Made by a program: the position numbers and the translations under genes | Assembly (NCBI RefSeq): GCF_011764485.1 | Contig: NZ_AP022848.1 | Coordinates: forward strand, 4,430,001-4,494,000 | Source of the DNA: Bosea sp. ANAM02 | Lineage (GTDB): Bacteria; Pseudomonadota; Alphaproteobacteria; Rhizobiales; Beijerinckiaceae | DNA: 64,000 nucleotides | Reading direction: 5' to 3' | Shown: positions 12,703-21,772 of the stretch, piece by piece | Layout: every line of letters begins with the position of its first letter | How positions within the stretch are numbered: position 1 is the stretch's first letter | The notes under the pieces: generated by a model | Seen by the model: only the letters and a program-made list of their open reading frames with translations | What the model was told of the DNA's origin: nothing | Databases searched by the model: none

Positions 12703-14124
12703 TCATTGTGCAGCGATTTGCCGAGCCTCAGCAGCCGCTGCCACCGCCTGCTCGATCGCCGCGAAGAGGCGATCCGCTTCCGCCTCCCAATTCAGCAGCT
12801 TCGCCGCCTCGAGCGCATGCCGCTTGTGAAGGTCGATCAAGGCACGATCGAAACCGTTGACCGCCGCCGCGATCGCTTGCGGCGTGACATTGGGGATCGA
12901 ACGCCCAAGGTCATGCTGCCGCAGCAACGCCGTCATCTCCGGCAAATCGGAGACGCAGAGCGCAAGGCCTGCCATCGTGTATTCGAAGAACTTGTTCGGC
13001 AGCACATGGACGTTCTGCTTCGAATGCCCCGGCAGAGCGAACAGGCCTACATCGAAACGAGCGGCCTCCTTGACCAGATTGATCATCGGGACAGGCGGGG
13101 CCAGCGTGACGCGGTCACCCAGGCCTGCTCCCTTGATCCGGGCGGCCAGCGCTTCGAGATACTCGGCCGGGCCGGGCCCACGGATCGTCAGCCGGAATTC
13201 CGGGCGCCAGAGCGCGACGCTGTCGATGCAGGCTTCCAGCCCGCGCCCGACATTGACGACGCCATGGTAAAGCACCTGGATCGTCTTGCCGCAGGGCCTG
13301 TAAGGATGCGCCTCAAAGCGCGGCATGTTGCGGATCAGCAGCGGCTTCTCCGGCAGCCGGTAGAGCTCGTGCAGACGGTCGGCGATACCCTGCGATACGC
13401 AGCTCGTCACGGCAGAGCCCGCAATCCCCTCCCGTTCGATCGCCGCGATGACCGGGCGCTGGGTCAGACGCCAGAGCAGGCGGTGGGCGTACTCGTCGAC
13501 TGCCAGTTCGTGCGTGTCGTAGGCGTAAGGCACACCCTGCTCGGCCGCCAGGCGCCGTGCGATCGGCATCGCCGTCCAGTCATTGGCCAGCCAGATGTCG
13601 GCCCGATGTCGGCTGGCGAGCTCGTAGAGACGCTCGAAGCGGTCGTTGAGCGTCCAATAGGTGGCGTCGGCATGCTTCGGATTGGCATAGACCAATGCAA
13701 CGTCCTTGGCGCGCACCGCCCTCCTCAGGACAGGGAAGAGCGTGCGGCGTAGAACCCGTCCAGCCAGCGCTCGCGTTGCCGGTCGCCAGGCGCTTGGAAG
13801 GAAGCGCAACGCCCGATCGAATGCATCCGGTGCGCGCACCGGCGCGGCAACCTCGACATAACCGCCAACAACCTCTTTCACGATTCCAGCTGGAGCGGCA
13901 GACGCTTCTTGGAAGCCGGCGCTCGATCCCTCCCCAGAACCGGAATCGATCGCCAGATACTGCCATGGTGGTTGCTGCGAACGGGCATGCGGCAAGCCGA
14001 TCGCGACGACATCCCATCCACGCGAATGGAAAAGATCGCCCTGTCGGCGGACACGCGGATCGTCTGGGATCGCGGAGAAACAGATCAATCCAATGCGCGG
14101 CTTGCGCGCTGCCAAAAGGGACAT
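12703..14124 (-). CDS. Glycosyltransferase family 4-like protein
   Basis: 473-aa GT-B protein beginning MSLLAARKPRIGLICFSAIPDDPRVRRQ when written out in parts: MSLLAARKPRIG then LICFSAIPDDPRVRRQ. It carries YDTHELAVDEY, VLYHGVVNVGRGLEA, EFRLTIRGPGP and LPNKFFEYTMAGLALCVSD. I chose the internal ATG at 14124 because GGAGG lies 11 bases upstream and the family pattern begins there; a longer start at 14172 is possible. It is paralogous to the plus-strand gene with which it converges. It probably adds one residue of the repeat unit. Confidence 0.85.
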   Translation of the reverse strand: MSLLAARKPRIGLICFSAIPDDPRVRRQGDLFHSRGWDVVAIGLPHARSQQPPWQYLAIDSGSGEGSSAGFQEASAAPAGIVKEVVGGYVEVAAPVRAPDAFDRALRFLPSAWRPATRALAGRVLRRTLFPVLRRAVRAKDVALVYANPKHADATYWTLNDRFERLYELASRHRADIWLANDWTAMPIARRLAAEQGVPYAYDTHELAVDEYAHRLLWRLTQRPVIAAIEREGIAGSAVTSCVSQGIADRLHELYRLPEKPLLIRNMPRFEAHPYRPCGKTIQVLYHGVVNVGRGLEACIDSVALWRPEFRLTIRGPGPAEYLEALAARIKGAGLGDRVTLAPPVPMINLVKEAARFDVGLFALPGHSKQNVHVLPNKFFEYTMAGLALCVSDLPEMTALLRQHDLGRSIPNVTPQAIAAAVNGFDRALIDLHKRHALEAAKLLNWEAEADRLFAAIEQAVAAAAEARQIAAQ

Positions 14125-14248
14125 AATCGAGGCATCCTCCAAAAACGTCACCTCGCAGCGCCAACGAACCAAAGCCCATCCTGCCTAACATGGACTGTCG
14201 GTGCATCGCGGCAAACCTCGGACCGGAGCCCGAGGCGGCAAATATCCA

Positions 14249-16132
14249 TCACGTCAAGCCTGACAGCCTCAGTCGGCGAGCAACCCGACGCGCCAGCGGC
14301 GCGATCACAGGTACTGCGGCGAGCAGACGGCGCATCGCCGGAGAATGTGCAGCCCCACGCAGTATGCGACGTCTAGCCGCCCAGAACCGCAATCTGAGCA
14401 ATAGCAACCTCGCGGAAAACCGCTGTTTCGGCGACAATCCTGGCAGTATCGTCGCGCCCAATGCGGCGATTCTCTTATGAAAGGCGCGTTCTATGTTCAG
14501 CCGATCCGCATCATAGACTTCATTCAGCCGTCTGATCCACTCGATGAGATGGAAGTAACCATCTTTTTCGTGCTGCAGCGTCTGTCGCAGCGCTTCCGAG
14601 CTTGCCTCTTCCGTGCCGGTCGGCAACGCGGCTTCGAATGCGGCGCGTATCTCCTTGCGCTGCTGCGACGCTGACACCATCTCGGCATCATAGTCGACCA
14701 AGAGGCGTGGGGTCTCACAGTCCTCCAGTGTGAAGAACGACGGGATCGTCATCTGGGCAGCTTGGACCAGGCGATCAAGCATGCCCGCATAATTTCCGAG
14801 CAAACGATTGATCTCTGGCTCGAAGATCGAGCGAAGATGGCCGAATTCTCCCGTCAGCCTATCGAATTCGCGCCCATAGACTGCCGCCTCTACGGCATCA
14901 ACCCGCAACCGAAACCCCTTGCTGCCCAACGGAACAGCTGTTGCGGGCTCCTCGATCATGCCGGATCGATATACGGGCACGGTCGGCGGCATCGGCACTT
15001 CAGCCTGCCGGTTGCGGCCACAGGACTTCTGCGCCAATCGTTCCTCGATCGCGCCGGCGACGCCTGCGTAAAATGCCCGGTAGGTGAACCGGCCTGATCC
15101 GACCAAGTGGTCAAAAGCGCGCTGAGTCATTGCTTCCAGCGACGGCAGATCTTTCAGGCGCTCAAGGACCGCGTCAACGTTTGAAAAATCCTTCTCCAAC
15201 GAGATGTAGTGCTGATTCGGTACGATGGCGTCCGAATAGCGGCCCTTGAAGAGAACCATTGGCGTGCGCATCATCGCACACTCGAAAACACGCGGAGAAA
15301 TCTGCCCCATCTCGATTTCGCCGTCGCGATCGACGACGATCGGCAGGAAATCGGCATAGCTCGGCGGGACGCCGCCATTGGCCGCCGTCATTTCCTTGAA
15401 ACGGACTTCGATGCTGCCGTCGAAATCGAATACGTTGGAGCCCGATTCCGAACCGAGCATGGCGCGGCAATTCCCGATGAAATCGAACCACGCCGTGCCG
15501 TAGATGCGGCTGGCCTCATCCATCGCGATATCGGTCGCGATGCTGCGAGCATCGCATAGCTCCTTCATGCGCCGCCCGATCTCAAACTTGTCGAAGCCGA
15601 GGCGCCCGTAGCGCCCACCGATATCCCGCCCGCGATAACCAATGAAGATCGATCGCTGCGCCAGAGGCTTGGGCGCGGGCAGTTCGGACATCAACATTTC
15701 TGGAACATAGCCCGTAAAGACCGTGATGAAGGTCACATCGGGGAATTCCGACCGGGGGTACACATAGTCGAGACTATCCTGCGGCACGCATGTCAGGACG
15801 ATATCGAAACCCAGGTCCTTGATCGCCGCCTTGAGCGTGTCGGTGCGGTCATATTCGTCCTGGACCGCCAGGACCTTCACTCCGGAGAAGGCTTTCAGCT
15901 TCTCGCGATATCTGTCCGAAACATACCCCTCGAAGCACAAACGAGCGCAATAGCTATGAAAGACGATATCGTAGCCATCGAAAGCAAAATCGATCACCGC
16001 GTTATGCGTGACGTGAACGAAGTCAGTCTCGAAGCCGGAAAATTTTTTGAATGCGACCAGGTAGTCGAGCGTCGTCTGAACATGCGTGCTCGACATGGAG
16101 TAGGCGACCAGCGCCCGCTTGACGCTCGACAA
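14249..16132 (-). CDS. Glycosyltransferase-like polysaccharide biosynthesis protein
   Basis: 627-aa protein with no signal peptide. The N-terminal part (ALVAYSMSSTHVQTTLDYL, then IVFHSYCARLCF) resembles a GT-B acceptor domain. The middle, around 215-360, has a family-1-like C-terminal domain: GSESGSNVFDFDG, then QISPRVFECAMMRTPMVLF and NQHYISLEKDFSN, as in CgeB-type spore/LPS glycosyltransferases. The last 90 residues are Arg/Leu rich and could contact the membrane. Codon use is more AT-tolerant than in the flanking housekeeping genes. It is divergent from wbpI across a 219-bp gap that must hold promoters in both directions. The exact reaction is unknown. Confidence 0.68.
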   Translation of the reverse strand: MSSVKRALVAYSMSSTHVQTTLDYLVAFKKFSGFETDFVHVTHNAVIDFAFDGYDIVFHSYCARLCFEGYVSDRYREKLKAFSGVKVLAVQDEYDRTDTLKAAIKDLGFDIVLTCVPQDSLDYVYPRSEFPDVTFITVFTGYVPEMLMSELPAPKPLAQRSIFIGYRGRDIGGRYGRLGFDKFEIGRRMKELCDARSIATDIAMDEASRIYGTAWFDFIGNCRAMLGSESGSNVFDFDGSIEVRFKEMTAANGGVPPSYADFLPIVVDRDGEIEMGQISPRVFECAMMRTPMVLFKGRYSDAIVPNQHYISLEKDFSNVDAVLERLKDLPSLEAMTQRAFDHLVGSGRFTYRAFYAGVAGAIEERLAQKSCGRNRQAEVPMPPTVPVYRSGMIEEPATAVPLGSKGFRLRVDAVEAAVYGREFDRLTGEFGHLRSIFEPEINRLLGNYAGMLDRLVQAAQMTIPSFFTLEDCETPRLLVDYDAEMVSASQQRKEIRAAFEAALPTGTEEASSEALRQTLQHEKDGYFHLIEWIRRLNEVYDADRLNIERAFHKRIAALGATILPGLSPKQRFSARLLLLRLRFWAARRRILRGAAHSPAMRRLLAAVPVIAPLARRVARRLRLSGLT

Positions 16133-16351
16133 ATGAAGATCCTCTTGTTCGCGGTGCCGTGAGATAGGTGGAAGTGAGATTGGTGGTCAAGCGCTGAAGC
16201 CCATCTGCATACCGTGCTGCATCAAGGCACCGTAGACTTGCTGCAGCAACCCCCCGCGCCCGCCATCGCGGAATTGCTTTGTCGGCGGCCATCTTCTATT
16301 CGCAAGCCAGCAGTCGGGTGCACTGGTCGGCTGTCCGGCATCGGAACGATC

Positions 16352-17389
16352 ATGGTTCAGATTTTTACCGTCCTGGGCGCTAGGCCCCAGTTCATCAAAG
16401 CCGCTCCCGTCAGCCGCGCGATCGCGGAGGCCGGCATGACCGAGGTCATCGCTCATACGGGGCAGCACTTCGATGCGCTGATGTCGGACGTCTTCTTCGA
16501 TGAGCTCGATATCCCCAAGCCCAGCTACAACCTCGAGGTCAACAGTCTCGGCCATGGCGCGATGACCGGCCGCATGCTAGAGAAACTCGAGGAAGCGATG
16601 CTCGCGGAAAAGCCCGACGCGGTTCTGATCTACGGCGACACCAATTCGACGATCGCCGGAGCGCTTGCTGCCGCCAAGCTCAACATTCCGGTCGCACATG
16701 TCGAGGCGGGTCTCCGCTCGTTCAACCGCCGCATGCCGGAGGAGGTAAACCGTGTCGTGGCCGACCATGTCAGTTCGCTGCTGTTCTGCCCGACGGAAAC
16801 CGCCGTCGCCAATCTGGCGGCCGAAGGCATCACGAAGGGCGTTCACGCCGTCGGCGACGTCATGTTCGATACGACGCTCGCCGCAGTAAAACGAGCGGAG
16901 GGCCGCTCGACCATCATCGAGACGCACGGGCTGAGGCCTGGCAGCTACGCGGTCGCGACCATCCACCGCGCGGAGAACACCGACGATCCCGAACGCTTCG
17001 CGCGGGTTGTCGCCTGGCTCGAAGCTGCGGCCCATGAGGTGCCAGTGGTGATGCCGGTCCACCCACGGACTCGCAAGCTGCTCACCGGCCGCGGCCTCGC
17101 CCCTGCCGGAGTGACCCTGATCGATCCGATCGGCTATCTCGACATGGCTCGCCTGTTAAGCCAGGCCGCAGCCGTCTTCACCGATTCCGGCGGGCTTCAG
17201 AAGGAAGCCTATTTTCACCGCGCGCCTTGTGTAACGCTACGCGACGAGACCGAATGGGTCGAGACCATCGAGGCAGGCTGGAACCGGCTTTGGACCGGCC
17301 CCGACTACACCGCCCGCCGCGATATCCCCGATTATGGCACTGGGCGAGCGGCCCAGGCCATCGCCAAGCTTCTGCATGAGGCAATCTAG
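16352..17389 (+). CDS. wbpI: UDP-GlcNAc-type 2-epimerase, non-hydrolysing (WbpI/WecB family)
   Basis: Inverts C2 of a UDP-2-acetamido sugar. The 345-aa protein has GARPQFIKAAPV at the N-terminus, HTGQHFD, GDTNST, HVEAGLRSFNRRMPEE, HRAENTD and FTDSGGLQKEA, all diagnostic of the family. By sequence alone it could be WecB (UDP-GlcNAc to UDP-ManNAc). Because wbpA, wbpB, wbpD and wbpE are in the same locus, the better reading is WbpI, which turns UDP-GlcNAc3NAcA into UDP-ManNAc3NAcA. The upstream in-frame extension is ignored because the homology begins at this ATG (MVQIFTVLGARP). Confidence 0.88.
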   Translation: MVQIFTVLGARPQFIKAAPVSRAIAEAGMTEVIAHTGQHFDALMSDVFFDELDIPKPSYNLEVNSLGHGAMTGRMLEKLEEAMLAEKPDAVLIYGDTNSTIAGALAAAKLNIPVAHVEAGLRSFNRRMPEEVNRVVADHVSSLLFCPTETAVANLAAEGITKGVHAVGDVMFDTTLAAVKRAEGRSTIIETHGLRPGSYAVATIHRAENTDDPERFARVVAWLEAAAHEVPVVMPVHPRTRKLLTGRGLAPAGVTLIDPIGYLDMARLLSQAAAVFTDSGGLQKEAYFHRAPCVTLRDETEWVETIEAGWNRLWTGPDYTARRDIPDYGTGRAAQAIAKLLHEAI

Positions 17390-17530
17390 AGTGTCTTGCA
17401 AAGCGTATCCGTCGGTTGAAGACAGCCGACGAGACCGTCCAGGAGCGCATCCGCCGTCAGGAGAAACGCGGAACAGTTCCGGATCGGACGCCCCCGAAAC
17501 CTCGATGCAACATCCTCATATGGATAGGCG

Positions 17531-18508
17531 ATGAATCTTAGCGGCAAAAAAGTGGTGGTGATCGGCGGCGCCGGTCTCATCGGTTCCCATACCGTCGATC
17601 AGCTCACGCAGACGGATGTCGGCGAAATTCTCGTCTACGACAATTTCGTGCGCGGGCGCGCGATCAACTTGACGGGTGCGCTCCGGGATCCTCGCGTGAA
17701 GATATACGATGTCGGCGGCGACATCCTGCAAACGGACGTGTTGCAATCCGCGTTCGACGGCGCCGATGGCGTGTTCCATTTCGCAGCCCTCTGGCTGCTG
17801 CAATGTCACGACTTCCCGCGCTCCGCTTTCGACGTGAACGTCCGCGGCACGTTCAACGTGCTCGAAGCCTGTGTGGCGAAGAACATCAAGCGTCTCGTCT
17901 ATTCCTCCTCGGCTTCCGTCTATGGCGATGCGGTCGCAGAGCCCATGACCGAAGATCATCCCTTCAACAACAAGAACTTCTACGGTGCGACCAAGATTGC
18001 CGGAGAGGCCATGGCACGCGCTTTCCATCACCGCTACGGCCTTAACCTGGTCGGCCTACGCTATATGAACGTTTACGGACCGCGGCAGGATTATCGTGGC
18101 GCCTATATCGCCGTGATCATGAAAATGCTCGATGCCATCGACCGTGGCGAAGGTCCCACCATTCTCGGCGACGGTTCCGAGGCCTTCGACTTCGTCGCTG
18201 TCGAGGATTGCGCGCGCGCCAATCTCTGCGCCATGCGCGCCGAGACCGTCGATCGCTTCTACAATGTCGGCACGGGGATCCGCACCTCGCTGAAGGAGCT
18301 CGCCGAGCGGATTTGCCATCTCACCGGCAGCAATCAACCGATCAACTACGCACCACGCAGCCAGGCGACCCTTGTACGCAACCGGATCGGCAGTCCCAAG
18401 CGTGCGTCCGAAGAAATCGCCTTCACAGCCGATATCAATCTGGATGAAGGTCTGCGGCGCCTGATTGCCTGGCGGAACGCCGACAAAGACACCGCCGGAA
18501 GAGGATGA
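17531..18508 (+). CDS. NAD-dependent nucleotide-sugar epimerase/dehydratase (SDR)
   Basis: Extended SDR of 325 aa acting on a nucleotide sugar. It has the NAD motif GGAGLIGSH, a catalytic serine region SSSASVYG and the YxxxK pair in FYGATK, then LRYMNVYGPRQDYRGAY. It could be a 4-epimerase or a 4,6-dehydratase; the pattern is closer to epimerases. It is separated from wbpI by 141 bp. A second sugar aminotransferase follows two genes later, so it may supply the keto sugar for a second amino sugar. Confidence 0.87.
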   Translation: MNLSGKKVVVIGGAGLIGSHTVDQLTQTDVGEILVYDNFVRGRAINLTGALRDPRVKIYDVGGDILQTDVLQSAFDGADGVFHFAALWLLQCHDFPRSAFDVNVRGTFNVLEACVAKNIKRLVYSSSASVYGDAVAEPMTEDHPFNNKNFYGATKIAGEAMARAFHHRYGLNLVGLRYMNVYGPRQDYRGAYIAVIMKMLDAIDRGEGPTILGDGSEAFDFVAVEDCARANLCAMRAETVDRFYNVGTGIRTSLKELAERICHLTGSNQPINYAPRSQATLVRNRIGSPKRASEEIAFTADINLDEGLRRLIAWRNADKDTAGRG

Positions 18509-18554
18509 GCGTGCGCGAACGAGAGCCTTATCCGGCCCGGATAAAGAGTGCCCG

Positions 18555-20495
18555 ATGATCCGGACTCCTCTCGATTTTCTCCGGCGCAGCAAAGCCTGGA
18601 AAGACTATGTCGAGCAGGCCCTGCTCCTCTTATCCTCGAGGCATGGCAAGCTCCGGCGCGCGCTCGCCAAGTCGATCCTGAGGCATCGCGCGCTTCGCAG
18701 GGACAACGAACGGCTGCGCACCGAATTGGCTTGGCTGGAGCAGGAGATGCTCCCGCTGCGCCGGCGGTTCGCCGCAACGAAGAGGCTGCAAGCGCGACAC
18801 TTCCATCAGGAAGCCATTCTTCCGATCATGAAGGAGATCGGCCAGATCGCGGCGCTCGGCGAGACCTATGAGATATTGGCCGCACGGCGCGAGGCGCAAC
18901 TCGTAATCCTGTTTGCCTCGCCGAACGACGAGCAGCGGGACGAGCTGGCAGGCGAGCAACCCGACGGACTGCTGCAACCCATCCTCGACGCCTCGATCAG
19001 CGAGGTCGCGCTGATCGTTCCCGAGCCCGACGGCGGCCATGGCACGCATCGCAGCGATGCATTGCTCGGTGCGATCCGCCGGATGCCTCTGGAAGCTGTC
19101 GCCTGGCTGAGCGAGCGCTATCCGCAGCAGCAGCGCGCCGCTCCGAACAACATCGATTATTTCGCGACGCTGTCGTCCCTTGTTGCGGATATCGACCGTC
19201 TCGATTTTCGTGCCATTCAAGCCGCGAAGACCGCCTCGATCGCACTTCCGGCGCCGCTGCCATTCGACGAGCCCCAGATGCTGCCCAAGCTGCGCTTCGC
19301 CGAGCCACGGCGCCGCTCAGCCCTTTTACTTCACAACAATTACTACCACTTCAATTGCCTCAGCGCGGGTTTGCGCGAGCGCGGCTGGGATGCCGTCACG
19401 GTCTCGCTCGAGTCTCCGGACAGCGCTCAGCAGCAGTTTTTTCACGGACAAGATGTCAGCTTGTTCGACAGCGACCCTGCTGCGATGGTGCGCAAGACGA
19501 GGGACTTCTTCCGGACGGTCCCGGAACGATTCGGCGCCCTGCATTTTTGCGGACAGGGCTATCCGACGTTTTTCTCGGAGCTGGTCGAAAACAACGAGAA
19601 TCCGCGGATCGTCCCCTGGGATCTGGTCGAGCTCAGACGCCACGGCATCACCATCGGATATATGCCCAGCGGCTGCCTGGATGGTGGACTTCAATCGTCG
19701 ATCCGGGAACAGACCGACGGGCTTTGTCGTCGCTGTGTCTGGGAGCTCAGGCCCGACGTCTGCAATGACGCCCGGAGTCTCGCCTGGAACAGGAAACTCG
19801 CGCTCCTCTGCGACTGGGTCGGGCTGGAGTGCGATCACGCCACGCCCGAGCGCGTCGGCCACAAGACTGTCTACGGCCCTGTCGTGACGACGCTCGATCC
19901 GAACCTCTGGCGCCCCGATCTCGACATTCCCGACGACATGCGCGTGGAGCGTGGACCAGGCGAGATCCTGATCTATCACGCAGTCGGAAACTATGCCTCG
20001 CGCAGGAGCGGCGAACGCGACATCAAGGGCACGGGAGCCATCAAAGCCGCCGTCGAAGCCCTCCGCGCGGAAGGCCTCCCGGTGCGACTGATCTTTGCCC
20101 ATGATCTTCCCAGTACACGCGTCCGGTTCCTCCAGGTGCAGGCCGACATCGTCGTCGACCAGCTGAATTATGGTCGGTACGGAGCCAACGCGCGAGAAGC
20201 CCTGATGTTGGGAAAGGCGACGATCTGCCGGCTTCGGCCCGATCAGGCCGCCCCGCTGCCGCCGCTCAGGCCGATCGTGGACGTTCCCATGGTCGATGCG
20301 GACGAGTTATCGATCACCGACAAGCTGCGCGCGCTCGTCCTCGGTCCCGACCGGCGCGCCTCGCTCGGTGCGCAAGCACGCGCCTTCGCACTCGCATGGC
20401 ACGGGCAAGACGCCTGCGCCGAACGCTACGAGCGCGTCATCGACAGGATCCGAGCCGGTCTGCCACTCGATTCTCCCGACCTCTATCCCGCATGA
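18555..20495 (+). CDS. Glycosyltransferase-like protein with N-terminal coiled coil
   Basis: 646-aa cytoplasmic protein that I do not recognise by name. Residues about 45-75 (RRDNERLRTELAWLEQEM and neighbours) form a short charged coiled coil. The second half has a GT-B-like fold signature: LLLHNNYYHFNCL, then VVDQLNYGRYGANAREALMLGKATI near 535-560, which resembles the donor-site E-A-x-x-x-G-K motif of GT4 proteins. Four cysteines around CRRCVWELRPDVC could bind metal. The start chosen is the ATG at 18555; an in-frame start at 18465 would overlap the previous gene. Confidence 0.6.
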   Translation: MIRTPLDFLRRSKAWKDYVEQALLLLSSRHGKLRRALAKSILRHRALRRDNERLRTELAWLEQEMLPLRRRFAATKRLQARHFHQEAILPIMKEIGQIAALGETYEILAARREAQLVILFASPNDEQRDELAGEQPDGLLQPILDASISEVALIVPEPDGGHGTHRSDALLGAIRRMPLEAVAWLSERYPQQQRAAPNNIDYFATLSSLVADIDRLDFRAIQAAKTASIALPAPLPFDEPQMLPKLRFAEPRRRSALLLHNNYYHFNCLSAGLRERGWDAVTVSLESPDSAQQQFFHGQDVSLFDSDPAAMVRKTRDFFRTVPERFGALHFCGQGYPTFFSELVENNENPRIVPWDLVELRRHGITIGYMPSGCLDGGLQSSIREQTDGLCRRCVWELRPDVCNDARSLAWNRKLALLCDWVGLECDHATPERVGHKTVYGPVVTTLDPNLWRPDLDIPDDMRVERGPGEILIYHAVGNYASRRSGERDIKGTGAIKAAVEALRAEGLPVRLIFAHDLPSTRVRFLQVQADIVVDQLNYGRYGANAREALMLGKATICRLRPDQAAPLPPLRPIVDVPMVDADELSITDKLRALVLGPDRRASLGAQARAFALAWHGQDACAERYERVIDRIRAGLPLDSPDLYPA

Positions 20496-20598
20496 ATGCC
20501 AACTGCGCTTCCGGGACGCTTGCGCCTCGGCAATCCTACGCCTAATCGAGGCCACCTAGTCGCTGCTCGGCAGCCGAACCGCCCCGCTGGAGATCGCG

Positions 20599-21741
20599 AT
20601 GTCCGTTCCATTTCTTCCGATCGCCAAGCCTGTCATGGGCGAGGAGGAGGTCGCTGCGGTCCGCTCCGTTCTGGAATCGGGCTGGTTGACCCAGGGCCCC
20701 TGGGTCAAGCGCTTCGAGGAGAATTTCGCAGCCCGCCATGGCGTCAAGCATGCCTTCGCGGTGACGTCTTGCACCACGGCACTGCATCTCGCCCTCGTCG
20801 CGCTCGGCATCGGCCCGGGCGATGAAGTTATCGTTCCCGCCTTCACCTGGGTCGCGACGGCCAATGTCGTTGTCCATTGCGGCGCGACCCCCGTTTTCGT
20901 GGATATCGAGGCGGCGAGCTATAATCTCGATCCCAGCGCCGTAGCGCGCGCGCTCACCCCCAAGACCAAGGCCGTCATCGCCGTTCACCTCTTCGGCCTC
21001 ACCGCCGACATGGATCGGCTGCGTGCTGTCGTCCCCGATCATATTCCGATCGTCGAGGACGCCGCCTGTGCGGCTGGAGCCGACTACCGGGGCAAGGCGG
21101 CCGGCGCGCTCGGCGCTCTCGGCTGCTTCTCGCTGCACCCGCGCAAGTCGATCACCTGCGGCGAGGGTGGCGTCGTCACCACGAACGACGATCGGCTCGC
21201 GGCTCTCGTCGATACTTACCGCAATCATGGCGCAAGCATCTCCGAGGAAGTTCGCCATCGCGGACCGAAGCCTTACGAGCTGCCTGAATTCAAGGTCTTC
21301 GGCTTCAACTATCGCCTGACCGACGTCCAGGCGGCGATCGCCACGATCCAGCTGGAGAAGCTCGATCGCTTCATCGCCGAACGGAGCGAACTCGCCAAGC
21401 TCTACGACGCCAGGCTGCAGCAATTCGACTGGATCAGCGCACCGCTTCGGCCGGAAGGCCAGGTCCACGCGCTGCAGGCCTATGTCGCGCTGGTCGACGA
21501 AAAGCGTGCTCCGGCCAGCCGCAACGAGATCCTCGCGCATCTGCAGGCATCGGGCATAGGCGGGCGTCCCGGCACCCATTCCGTCGTCGGGCTGGAGGCC
21601 TATCGCAAGACCTTCGGCACCGACCCGGCCGACTTCCCGGTCGCGACCGCCACCGAAGCGCGGAGCATCGCCCTGCCCTTGCACAACCATATGCAAGCCT
21701 CTGATGTCGAGCGGGTCATAGCCGCGTTGGCCGCGCTTTGA
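20599..21741 (+). CDS. DegT/DnrJ/EryC1/StrS sugar aminotransferase
   Basis: Second PLP-dependent sugar aminotransferase of the locus, 380 aa. It begins FLPIAKPVMGEEEVAAVRSV, has GDEVIVPAFTWVATANVV for PLP phosphate binding and the PLP lysine at 183 in HPRKSITCGEGGVVTTND, the form typical of 4-amino-4-deoxy sugar aminotransferases (ArnB, PseC, PerA types). It would aminate a 4-keto (or 3-keto) nucleotide sugar, perhaps the product of the SDR two genes upstream. Such 4-amino sugars are common substrates of N-formyltransferases, one of which lies two genes downstream. Confidence 0.9.
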   Translation: MSVPFLPIAKPVMGEEEVAAVRSVLESGWLTQGPWVKRFEENFAARHGVKHAFAVTSCTTALHLALVALGIGPGDEVIVPAFTWVATANVVVHCGATPVFVDIEAASYNLDPSAVARALTPKTKAVIAVHLFGLTADMDRLRAVVPDHIPIVEDAACAAGADYRGKAAGALGALGCFSLHPRKSITCGEGGVVTTNDDRLAALVDTYRNHGASISEEVRHRGPKPYELPEFKVFGFNYRLTDVQAAIATIQLEKLDRFIAERSELAKLYDARLQQFDWISAPLRPEGQVHALQAYVALVDEKRAPASRNEILAHLQASGIGGRPGTHSVVGLEAYRKTFGTDPADFPVATATEARSIALPLHNHMQASDVERVIAALAAL

Positions 21742-21772
21742 CGCGAGCCATCATCCCGTGAGCTGATCCAGC

